A stretch of 64,000 nt of DNA from Cylicocyclus nassatus (lineage: Eukaryota > Nematoda > Chromadorea > Rhabditida > Strongylidae): contig CATQJL010000001.1 in NCBI GenBank assembly GCA_958299035.1, forward strand, positions 35,936,780 through 36,000,779. The letters are read 5' to 3'. The notes beneath the pieces are model-generated. The model was not told where the DNA came from. It did not search any database and saw nothing but the letters and a program-made list of their open reading frames with translations. This document shows positions 1 through 9,792 of this stretch, piece after piece. A program made the position numbers and the translations under genes. Within the stretch, counting starts at the first letter, position 1, and the number at the start of each line of letters is the position of its first letter.

Positions 1-48
1 GGTAAAACGATTTAATTTTACACGTATTTAATAGCTAAACAGCTCTTA

Positions 49-268
49 AGGGCCGGGCATACTTCACGCGATTTCAGTCGCGACGCGATTTGGCAATTTG
101 CCAGAAGTCTTCTGATCCAACACTGGCACACTGCACATGCATAATGTATATAACCTACCGAACTGATAAGATGGCCTATCTTCTGTACATTTTAAATGTG
201 TTTACAGTGAGGTTGGAATATTGCCAAATCGCTTCGCGACTGAAATTGCGTGAAGTATGCCCGGCCCT
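49..268. mobile_element. PIF/Harbinger-like MITE
   Basis: Inverted repeats AGGGCCGGGCATACTTCACG / CGTGAAGTATGCCCGGCCCT with an inner GCGACGCGATTTGGCAA. Flanked by TTA on both sides (46-48, 269-271). Three-base TWA duplications are typical of PIF/Harbinger elements. Confidence 0.8.
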
Positions 269-782
269 TTACAGTGAACTCGAGAAGAAAATTTAGCGTT
301 GTTGATTTGTTTACTAGGTTGGTAAATTTGCACCAAAAATTCAAAAATCATAATCTTTGACGACCTCTAAAAAAACCTTTAACTTTGGCACATGTACATG
401 CCAGACAGAGAGAATCTTGCACTTTCCATTAACACTTACTGCAAAATATATAATTGCCCCTGAAAAATTACCTTTGCTGTTTTTGGATTTTCTCTTTGGG
501 GCTCTTCTTTACGTGTAAGTGATGTCAGAAAACGCATATGCCGGACTCTATAAGGTGTCCAAAAGTTGAAATTTTAGCACGTTTACTGTAGTGGACCAAT
601 GAACTATTCTTAGGTCGATTTAATACTCAAAGGCGACTGCCCAAAAGAAGTCCATTTCCATGTTAAGAAGATTGCAGTAAACGATGTTCCACATAGCGAG
701 GCGGACTGCGGTCGCTGGCTTAATGAGTAAGGAATTTTACTCGTACAATTCTAAAGGACAGTCTCTCAGAACAACCAATTTT

Positions 783-1217
783 TAGTCTTTGGTTGGAAAA
801 GGAAGCTCGTTTGGAGGAATACTACTCGGAACCAAAGCCATATAATCGTCGATTTGTCATGGAAAACGGACAACGAATATGGAAGAATGTGGGTTGCCTA
901 CAGTAACCAATGGAGTGGTTGAACCGTTCAAAATTTTTCAAAGTGCCTTTGCAGACTAACGAATCAACGCTGCTAGGTATAGGAAAGAAATTCTGTTTTT
1001 GTTTCTGGATGTTTGTCGTCACAATTGTTGCCTACCATTTAGTGTTCCTTCGGCCATTGCAGGTTCGAATACACATTTTTTCGAGGCATCAAGTCTTCAA
1101 CGGTCTTTGCAGCTCGTCGCTTTGTACTTCGTAATATGCTTCTTCGCTATAAAGTTCACTTACGGGACTCTGGACCAACTCGTTTTACAACGATGGAGAC
1201 AGTCTTTGAAGTCATGA
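783..1217 (+). pseudogene. Decayed coding-like block in duplication copy A
   Basis: Three neighbouring segments look coding. 795-932 reads EARLEEYYSEPKPYNRRF and then ENGQRIWKNVG before a stop. 910-1068 reads SKFFKVPLQTNESTLLG and a hydrophobic WMFVVTIVAYHLVF. 1110-1217 reads a second hydrophobic run ending GTLDQLVLQRWRQSLKS. All three recur in copy B with other frameshifts. The layout (basic NRR segment, then one membrane helix) vaguely recalls the complex I subunit NDUFB4, but I cannot confirm it. Possibly a gene with introns I could not place; more likely a duplicated pseudogene. Confidence 0.3.
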
Positions 1218-1382
1218 ATTGGTGCATAGATATTAGGTTTCTATAATTACGTTGTTGTTTGAACTTTACATTTTTGGTACGCATGCCTGTCACTTGCCCA
1301 AAGATTATTTCACGAATTTTGTGCACTTTAATCTTCAGAATTCTGAGTGATCTGTAAACATATTTTGATTAGTTTTCATTAA

Positions 1383-1638
1383 CAGTGGCGTACCCAGATT
1401 TCCGTTTGGGGGGGGGGGGGGAGAGGGGGAGACGAAAATTTCTGATGGAGGTGCGGCGTGAGCCACGAAAAAAATTTTCTGGGGCTGTATCGTTTTTTTA
1501 AGATTTTTAAAAATTACACTGATTATTAGAGTAGAAACAGGTCACTGGCTTTTTTATAACTGAGTTATTTTAGAATATTTCGCGGCCGAAAAAACAACAA
1601 AAATTCCGACGGGGGGGGGGCTCCTCTGTACGCCACTG
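1383..1638. mobile_element. hAT-like MITE, copy A
   Basis: Ends CAGTGGCGTACCCAG...GTACGCCACTG with G-rich runs just inside. Orthologous to 19458-19771. Confidence 0.7.
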
Positions 1639-1912
1639 TTGGTTACTTATCTAGAACTGCTCTCACTCATTGTGATATTCTCAGCTTTCGCTATCGTCAA
1701 ACTTCGTCTGATATTCATCACCAATGAACTTGAAATATACTGCACGCTTGTACAATGAAACTCGAAATCTCTTAGCTTTATTTACCTTTAAAAAAACTGC
1801 ACAAAACATGGGATCTTCTTTTACCAAAGCGATTTTGATTGAAGATTGTTTTCATGATTCTGAGGCCAGACAAAAACACGGGTTGGAGGCCGTACCTTCC
1901 ATGTTCCCTTAA

Positions 1913-2003
1913 GCTGCGTTCAAATTGATCCCGAAGTCCAGAAACTTCTCAATTCGAGCGCTGTGCTGGAACTCCCCAAGTTTCGGAACAGTATGAACGC
2001 AGA
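1913..2003. mobile_element. piggyBac-like mini-MITE, copy A
   Basis: GCTGCGTTCA...TGAACGCAGA between two TTAA (1909-1912, 2004-2007). Copy B lacks it and has TTCCCTTGATTCCC at the site (near 20040). Confidence 0.7.
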
Positions 2004-2136
2004 TTAATTCCCGTGTTTGCTGAGATTCTAATCTTCATGGGATGCAAAAACGACCTATACCCTATACCTTTAAAATTGTCCTGATGATAGCATCGGAATC
2101 CACATTTTGCACAATTGTTTCATTTACAGCTAGCTA

Positions 2137-2589
2137 ACAAGGAAATGGTCAAAAGTCGAAGTGGCCAATCCATACAAGCTGCATATCACTAGATGCAGCA
2201 TAAAACGCTGACACTAAATCTGTCTTCCTTATCTGCAGAGCGCTTTTGTGGACGAAATTATAAGCCGTTGAAGGCCATTATTTTGGTAAGAAATCGTGCG
2301 TGTAAAATGCAAACTTTGCCGAACAAAGCCATTCTTGGCTCATGTTGGACCAAAACATGCAACTAGGTCACTTCATATGACCCGTACCTAGAGGTGGCTG
2401 AAAGAGCAATAATGTGCTTAATTTCGCAGTTTTTGCATACGGTTTTTTCGCTGTAAAGCTGCTCATAACTTCACCTACAAAGGCGCTCTGCAGATATGGA
2501 AGACAGATTTGAAGTCAGCATTTTATGCTGCACAGAATGGTATGCAGCTTGTACGGATTGGCCACTTCGACTTCTGACCATTCCCTTGT
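2137..2589. mobile_element. Foldback insertion private to copy A
   Basis: ACAAGGAAATGGTCAAAAGT...ACTTCTGACCATTCCCTTGT with arms of roughly 110-120 bp (2137-2250, 2475-2589). Copies B and C read through the site (CAGCTAGCTAAACTG, CAGCTAGTTATGCTAAATTG). Confidence 0.7.
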
Positions 2590-3184
2590 AAGCTAAATTG
2601 CGCTTGGATTCGAACAAAATGATGGAGTCGTGTTGAGCATTTATTTTATTTTCGAGACGTACACGCAAATGGAAGCTTTTGCGCTCCAAAACAACAAACA
2701 TGAGAGGAATTACGAGAGTAGTATAGCCAAACCTTTGAAGGCGTCTACACAGAATTGCAGCGCCGGAACAATCATCCGTATTTTTATAGGGTTCCACAAA
2801 GGGATGTTCCCAGAGTTTTTAGTGTTTTGCACCTTTTGACCGAAAGGGGGGTTATGGAGAGGCCTGAAAATGGCAGAAACACGGAAGCCGGAACTTTTGA
2901 TCGCTGCCTATAAACACTCATAAAGACTGGAGCGCACTTTTCTAGAGCACACAATGGAAGATTTGCGATATATCGACAATCAAATCCTAATACATGGTGG
3001 AGCAAGGCTGGAAGAAGGGAGGAGAAGGGGGGGGGGTTTACATCTAAAGTGTTGATTGTTATGCCGAAGGAGCATGTGCATAAGAAAGTCTGAAATTGCG
3101 TGTTATGGAGAACAATCGAAGAATTGCTAAAGTGCTTTATGCACGGCACCCCCACAGAAATGATGCTTTATGACTTTACATGAT

Positions 3185-3272
3185 TGATCATGTCAAGATG
3201 ACTCAATGCTTATCATTCTCAAACAGCTAATCGAGGGGCGGCAATGTTCATTCTATTCACAGCTCTAGGACG
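3185..3272 (+). promoter_or_regulatory. Conserved proximal promoter, paralogue A
   Basis: The stretch before the start codon is conserved in all three copies. It holds TGACTCA (3199-3205, an AP-1/bZIP type site) directly followed by CTTATCAT (reverse of ATGATAAG, a GATA-factor site; gut GATA factors such as ELT-2 use TGATAA in nematodes). An imperfect palindrome ACATGATTGATCATGT lies just upstream. Gut expression is inference from the motif only. Confidence 0.45.
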
Positions 3273-3582
3273 ATGCGAGCGGCTCTACTGTTTCTCATTG
3301 TGATCGTCTTCGTGCAGGCAAAAATTCTACGCGAAGGCTCTGCGGAATGGGTGAGTAATGAGGCTGAAGTATACAACAGTGCTTGTACCTTCTATTAATC
3401 TTCAAAGAAAGTGAGAATAGTATGTTAGTTATTGTTTTATTATTCAGATACAGGAGTATCGTCGACGAGAACGATATCAGGATTGCTTGAAGCATTGCGT
3501 GAACAAGTCAAAGAGAGTAAAGGACAATGAGGTTCTCTGCAGTGAATGTTCTCTACTCCTAAATTCAGATGACTCTATTTAG
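3273..3582 (+). CDS. Small secreted four-cysteine peptide, paralogue A
   Basis: Two exons, 3273-3350 and 3448-3582, joined by a 97-bp GT-AG intron in phase 0; 70 residues. Residues 1-16 (MRAALLFLIVIVFVQA) are a classic signal peptide with VQA before the likely cleavage. The mature 54 residues are basic and contain YRRRERYQDCLKHCVNKSKR followed by a LCSECS block: cysteine spacing CX3CX13CX2C, which would suit a helical hairpin with two disulphides (inference). The start is supported by conservation of the ATG and signal peptide in three copies and by an acceptor-like TTCACAG ending at 3262, 10 bp upstream, where a spliced leader could be added. AATAAA is at 3614-3619. I do not recognise the family; secretion is well supported, function is unknown. 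Confidence 0.8.
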
Positions 3583-4173
3583 CTTATCTTCTCATAGTTT
3601 TTCTGGAACTAAAAATAAACATTGTTCAGAATTGGAGAAAAATATATGTAACAGATATAAAACAACATTTTACGACCCAAAGGCCCCTCCGGAACCTTAA
3701 ATTGCCAAAGATTATTACCTTCCTGTAAGCTTCTATTCTCTCACACCACTATCTTGATTTGAAGAAAGTAAACTCGCAGTTTTCTTCTGACGAAAATGAA
3801 ATGCTTCAAGCCCCGAAAAATTGATATTCTGAACTTGATCGACGTGCACCGACTGGAAATGTCTCAACTCACAGTTTTTTCGTGTTTTTTCGTAACCGAT
3901 AAAGGAATCGTTTACTTGAGACGCTGGACCAACACTACCATTAATTCTGAGTTAATGATCCGAAAACGCTTTAAGCGCTTTCTATTCTTTTTACAGTGTT
4001 TCTATTACCGATTTACTGTGAACATAGTGGACGCACGAGAAGTTGTACAGGTAGTGATTTCCGCTTTTCGTTTGATGCGACTGTGTTATACATACTTTCT
4101 CAGTCAGCTTTTCATGAAGCTGCATCCATTCTTCTTCCACCATTGAGTAAGCAAGGCAAGTCAGACCGTCTAA

Positions 4174-4375
4174 GGCCCCGGGCAGACTTCACGCGATTTG
4201 ATCGTCGCGACTCAGTCGCGACGAGACAACTGTTACAACATCATTCCATGCCGATCAACTTGCTTTCGGTTGTGATACTTTCCCAGCCCGAAATTTTTGA
4301 ATGTGAAATGAAAATGAATGGAAATCTTGGCGATTAGATCGCGACGATTAAGTCGCGTGAAGTCTGCCCGGGGCC
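4174..4375. mobile_element. PIF/Harbinger-like MITE (AGGCCCCGGGCAGACTTC type)
   Basis: Inverted ends GGCCCCGGGCAGACTTCACG and complement, flanked by TAA (4171-4173, 4376-4378). The interior GTCGCGACGAGACAACTG and CATTCCATGCCGATCAACTT recurs at 31351-31795 and 24033-24271. A second, decayed member (GGGCCGGGCATACATCACG) follows directly, 4380-4520. Confidence 0.8.
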
Positions 4376-4379
4376 TAAA

Positions 4380-6067
4380 GGGCCGGGCATACATCACGTG
4401 ATTTCATCGCCCAGCGATTCTTCCAACAGACAAGTGTTACAACATCATTTCATGCCGCATCTCCCGCATTTTGGTTGTGATAGTTTTCACGACTGATCGC
4501 TACCTTTTTTCCTAGGGCATACTTCGTTTGTCGAAATCGTCGCGATTTGCCCGAATCTCAGCGATATCGCGTCGCTGACTTCAAACGAGTAACGCGACCT
4601 AATCGCTGAGATTGGACTTCTTTTCTGAAAGTTTTTATGATCGTTTCTTAGCTTTTTGGGCTGTTTTCTTGTTTACTATTTCAAAAATAGTCATGTTTTG
4701 CCAGAGTGCGTTGCTTCACCGTAGATCGATCCTCTTGTATCTATTCGACGGTATCTGTGATGCAAAAATTCAAAGTCGTGAATTTCGTTCAGACTGGGTC
4801 TAGAGAATTATCTACTCGCTGGTGCCGAATATCATGGTTATCTTGTGCGGCAGCGCTATTTTCTGGGGCTACCTTGTGTATACGGTAAAGGGGCAAAATT
4901 GCGGATTCGCTCTAAATTTGTTGTGGGGAGGGGGTTCATTGGCGCGCTGAACATGATTATCATGATGATTACTTAAGAAGCGCCATTTTCTTGCAATCTG
5001 TGTCAACGGCAACAACAACTAGTATTTTTCTTAGGTACTTCATCCTACGAAATGAACACAGTATTCGTCATCAAAACATCAAATAACTTCACTGCGCAAA
5101 GATTAGCGGCAAGTTTTTGATTTTGATACTAATGTGGAACGCGTTGAGCCTTTGACGATTTATTAGAAAAACACAAAGGTTCCCCCTCTGCCTATCGGCG
5201 TACATGCCGAGGGTTCACTAGGAATAGTTCCATAACAACACGGGATACGCCGCAACCACGAGACCATACCGACACTAGCCTATAGTGAGCGAGCAAGCTC
5301 CAATATAAGGGACGGCTCCACGGTCCCACGGACAACCACCATATACTCACCGCAGCCCCGCGCGCATGCCCAAAACGCAATGTGTGTATGATCCCCGTGA
5401 TCAGCATGTTGAACAACCTCCCAGAGATAACCCCGGCCAAATCCATGGTTTTGTCCCCCTACATGTTCCTAACGTGACCCCAGTGTCGTTTTACCAAGCA
5501 CATTGATTATGATATTTGGCATCAATGGATCGGATAACCCCTTTGAACCGAGTTTGCGCAAAATCCGCAACTTTAAGCCTAGATACTGGAATAAAGTCAA
5601 ATTTTAATATGATTCTGCGGTTGGAATTGATTCTGGACTACCGAATAAAAATGCAAATGAAAAAATTAGGCTGAATGTAATACAAATACTTATAAGTAGT
5701 CTGACAAGGTAATTATGTGCTCAAGTGGGAGGATGCATGAATCGCCGCAGAAGTATGCCCAACAAGCAGCTAGCGCTTTAGTCGCCGCAAATTCGTCGCT
5801 ACTCGCAGCAAATCGCGACGACCAGAAGTCGCAGCGATGAAACCGCATGATGTATGCTTGACCTTTAAGGCCCCTGTGCAGGCCGCCACGCGATATGTTC
5901 ATCTGCCAGATCTCTTAACTCAATTTCGCAGACCGCAAATGCTTACTGCATTCAACTTTTGTGAGGCGATAAAATTTTCTGTATGCTTAGACTAAGTTTG
6001 CAACGAGTTATAAGCAACTGTATTGCCTAGTCGGGTCGCGAATGAAATCGCCTGAACTATGCCGGGA
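4380..6067. repeat. Decayed GC-rich MITE fragments
   Basis: Fragments of the same CGCGA-rich family: 4380-4620 (AGGGCCGGGCATAC..., then a TCGCGATTTGCCCGAATC hairpin), 5690-5867 and a fuller copy 5868-6067 (TTAAGGCCCCTG...GCCGGGATTA). The stretch 5190-5460 is GC-rich and unlike its surroundings; I do not recognise it and see no convincing gene. Confidence 0.4.
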
Positions 6068-6249
6068 TTAGCGTGGTGTGATTCTGGGGCGGCATGCATC
6101 AATCGCCCGTCCGAGTAAGGATTCCCATTCAGGTACTATCCCCTTCCAATCGCTGTCTGAAGGTCTGTGTCCTTCCTTGTTGTCCACCTTTTGGAGGCCT
6201 TACTACCCTAATATAGTAGTAAATGAAAACAGCAGCATTCTGTTCTTTG

Positions 6250-6605
6250 AAGGCAGCGTCCAGGTAAGTCTGAACCTATGGGGATTTTACGTGGAAAGTA
6301 TTTTTGGGGCCCTAGCTAAGCCACTGCCCAACCGGCAGCTCAAGTAGTGCCCTAACGCCTGAGATATTCCCCCCGAAACTGGACCCCGCGACAGTGTTTC
6401 GCATGGATTCATGGGCGCAAAGCGTGGATCCTGGCGCGAAATGCCATGAATTCATGCGAATACGTTCGCGGGGGCCAGTTTCGAGGAGAATATCTCAGCC
6501 GTTAGAGCACTACCTGAGTTGCCGCTTGGGCAGTGCCTTAGGGCCCCAAAAGTACTTTCCACGTAAAAGCCCCATAGGTCCAGATCTGCCTGGACGCTGC
6601 CTTTA
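6250..6605. mobile_element. AGGCAGCGTCC-type TIR element
   Basis: Left AGGCAGCGTCCAGGTAAG..., right ...CAGATCTGCCTGGACGCTGCCTTT; arms match over about 130 bp, including GCCCCATAGG, GTGGAAAGTA and AGATATTCYCC motifs. A second copy is at 32704-33079. Confidence 0.75.
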
Positions 6606-6774
6606 ACACGTTGCGACCGGTGCTGTGCTGCACTTGGTGCAGCACGCTTATTTGAAGGATCTTTTTGACATGCAGAAGAGGTTTCTTTCGGTTTAAAGTT
6701 ATCAAGCTAAAGGCCTAGGCTACTACTTTTCAAATGACTCTATAGAGCTGTGCCGACCGTATTCGTTTAGGAGA

Positions 6775-6911
6775 TACAATACCGCTCATAATTCGTCAAA
6801 AAAGTCGCCGGACTGCGGCGCACTCCGCCACACTCCGCCATTGTGCGCCGGAGTGTGGCGGAGTGCGCCGCAGTCCGGCGACTTTTTTGACGAATTATGA
6901 GCGGTATTGTA
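6775..6911. repeat. Perfect 63-bp inverted repeat (hairpin)
   Basis: Arms 6775-6837 and 6849-6911 are exact complements with an 11-base loop. The GC-rich inner part is built of GTGGCGGAGTGCGCCGCAGT-type units. No coding frame. Confidence 0.9.
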
Positions 6912-6929
6912 TGAGGGCAAATCAAACAA

Positions 6930-8448
6930 CGGTTGCAACCAGGGTCAAGCGTGTGATGCGACTGTCGCAACGGGGGTCGTAAAGGGGGCCTACGATGAGG
7001 GGGGGGGTCGTAAGACGGGGTAGTTTGGATAAAAAAACAGTACGATTGAAAGCAAATCAAATAGCAAGTAATTATTACATGTTCTCAAGAATAAATTCAT
7101 GGAATGCCGTATTTGATACCAATGTATCAAATAAAAACGAATGAACATTAATTTGAAAACATTTGCAAGCGTAGAAATTCGCTTCATTTGCTGCACTTTT
7201 GAAAGATTATGACTTAGTTCTTTTTTATGGGAATCGGTAATTCTCCCGCAAAATATTGTCTCAAACGGGGATCGAACTCTGCTGGCATGACTAAAATGCA
7301 AAAATAAACACTTTCAGAAGCTCAAATGCTACTAAAGGCATGTATGTGTGATAGAGATGTTGAATGTACCGATTGGTGTAGACATTCTGCTTCCGAAGGC
7401 TCACTGAAGACTCGCACACTCGACAAAAGCGCACATGTTGATCAACGATGACAATCAATAATTCGTAAATCTTTTTGTAATGCCATTTATGCGGCCCTTA
7501 CAATTTATATGTACTTAAGATAAGCCCTGCTACTGCTGTGCGAAATCTGGTGTTAGTTTATAAACTGCGGATTTTCTTACGATTTTATGTATGGTAGCAA
7601 AAAATGAGAAAAGGGGGGTCGCATCTGCGCCTGATCTAAATTTCTCCGGAGCTATTGAAGCTTGTTAGCTGCAAACTTGCTGTAATATGAGGCCATCCCT
7701 CTAGTTTTTATCATAAGAATTTCAGGCTATTTTATAACTTCTCTGGTAAGTTACAAAATTTTAAGCCCAAAAATTCCAGTTTTTGCTTTTCAGGATCGTA
7801 TCTAAATTTCCGAGAGCCTGATCTGAAGTTTTTCGAGCTCACTGCTCCTCAAGGGCTGAAACTTTTTCTATGAATAGTCTGGGCACTATGCTACAGAACC
7901 TGTTCTTTGCAGCCTCTCAGTCTTTTCCTGGCCTTAGTTACGAATTTTCAAACTACCGTGCTCATGCATTTTTGACGTCGTTCTGAACGGCGCTGAAGCG
8001 GTTTTTTTTCGCGGGAAAATCTGTGGAAGAGGTAAGAACTGAGCTTCTTAGTCGAAAACATTTTTTGTGGTTCAAGAATGTCATTTTGCTCTCCGTGTAA
8101 AAATTTGTGTCGCATACGGGAATCGAATTTGCTGACCTGAAGTATGCCTGAAAATTCAAAAGTAAACTTGCAGAATCTCAAACAATATTGAAGGTGTGTA
8201 TATGTGCTAGAGATGCTGGGCGCACTCATTGGCCTAGAAATTCTGCTTCCGAAACCTCGCTGAAGTTCTCACGCAGGTGTTTTTTGAGATTGACATTCGT
8301 TTATGCAGGTTACCGGGAGAAATATGGGCATTGGAGGTGAGGGGGATAGATGGGGAGGGGGGGGGGTCGTACGGATGGGTACCCTCAAGGGGGGGGTCGT
8401 AAATGAGGGTCCAGGATCGCATCAACACGCTTGACCCTGGTTGCAACA
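6930..8448. mobile_element. 1.5-kb TIR element
   Basis: Left GGTTGCAACCAGGGTCAAGC, right GCTTGACCCTGGTTGCAAC, about 30 bp, each followed inside by GGGGGGTCGTA stretches. The interior carries a direct repeat: 7240-7420 resembles 8100-8270 (ATCGAAYTYTGCTG..., ATTCTGCTTCCGAA). No transposase is visible, so non-autonomous. Confidence 0.65.
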
Positions 8449-8794
8449 AAGTGCGGCGATGCGAACGACGCGTGCGACGTCACGACATTTCTTTGCTTTG
8501 ATTTCAAAGAGAGAAAACTTAATTGTAGTAATGATGTGTACTGCGTGCAACATAGATACTTACACTATTAAAGATTGAGGTCTTGTTCCTATATTCCAAA
8601 AAAAACATAGGAGCACTTTTTAGGTGACAAAATTCAAACGCTCCGACTTCATTTAGAACTGCGGCTACGGAGCTTATCTAACATGTTGTTTGGAGATAAA
8701 ACACACAGCCTACGAAATGAGGTCCCTTTGTTGGCTAAAGGCTGGAAGTATACTCTCTTTTGTCGCGCGCTATTTCGCGGTCCGAATCGTGTTA

Positions 8795-9190
8795 AGCTGA
8801 GAATTTGGTATTTTGTATGATCCCGAACGGGATCCACAGGGTCACGGCTCATTTTCAAAGTCATTTATCTTTGCAAAAACTCAATGAAAACTTCGTGCTG
8901 TTGATCTATTATGGCAGTTCTAAGCATGTTTCCAGTAGCACAGACGAAATCTGGAAGTTCCGAATTTTTCGATAAACCCCCAGCTCGCGAGCAGAGGTTG
9001 ATCGAAGATTTCTTCAACTTGGGTTTTCACCTATTACTTCCACAGAAATGGTCAGCACCGTCATAATAGATCAACAGCATAACTTTATGAAGTTTTCATT
9101 GAGTTTTATCAAGATAGATGGTTTTATCAATAAGCCATGATTCCCTGAAGATCCCGTTCGGGATCATACAAAATATCGAAATCTCAACTT
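8795..9190. mobile_element. TIR element with GATCCCGAACGGGATC ends
   Basis: ATTTTGTATGATCCCGAACG near 8808 and its complement near 9180, with a second inner pair (TGAAAACTTCRTGCTGTTGATCTATTATG / complement, 8885-8913 and 9062-9100). Confidence 0.65.
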
Positions 9191-9339
9191 GTAGAGCAAA
9201 GTGTTGCTATTCGTTATTCTACAACATTAGGGTAGTAAGGCGTCGAAAAGTTGGACAAACAAAGAAGAACAATCCCTAGAGCAGCAAGCTATGAAAGTTC
9301 TGAGCAGCGTTTAAATCTGTATAGTATTTTTTTCATTGT

Positions 9340-9792
9340 AGCAGGTGGTACCAAAAGTTCTTCCGCACCAATTTTAAAAATTCATATCTTCTGATTTTTC
9401 CAACCAATTTGACTGCTTTTATTTTTGTATGAAAGAATAGATCATGCTCTTTATAAGGGCTGCTTAGATCGTCGGTTGCATAGATAGGAGCGGTAGAAGA
9501 AAATCAGTCAGAATTCAAATTTTCTATGTAGGATCATAAAAAATCGGAAACTTGCAACAAAAACCGGAGCAGTCGGTATTGTAGGTTCTTTCACCAACTC
9601 TTTCTAATTGTGCAATGTTTGCGCTGATTAAGCGTCTCTATGAAAAGTAATGATTTTCAAGCAGTACAAAGGGGCGAATTTGATTTATTTTGACATTTTT
9701 CAGAAAAACCGTAACTTTTCATAGAGACGCTCAATCGGCGCAAACGTTGCACTGTTAGAAAGAGCTTGTGAAAGAATCTACAATACCGACCG
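9340..9792. repeat. Mariner-like MITE fragment
   Basis: Matches the left two thirds of the complete palindromic element at 25247-25955 (AAAATTCATATCTTCTGATT, CCAACYRATTTGACTGCTTY, TAGATAGGAGCGGTAGAAGA). Cut short at 9793 where the large palindrome begins. Confidence 0.6.

Larger units (their letters stand above)
598..4100. repeat. Segmental duplication, copy A
   Basis: Collinear with 16945-23230 (B) and in part with 30405-32690 (C). Shared landmarks in order: GGCGACTGCCC...AAGAAGTCCATTT near 635, a TM-coding-like block near 900-1210, a hAT-like MITE at 1383, AGGACAAAAACACGG-type block near 1870, the peptide gene at 3273, and a 3' block ending near 4100 (GAAGTTGTACAG). Private to A is an inverted-repeat insertion at 2137-2589; a 91-bp TTAA element at 1913-2003 is shared with C but not B. 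Confidence 0.8.

Noticed and set aside
5192..5446. 84-codon minus frame
   Set aside because: GC-rich stretch with no recognisable motif or copy.
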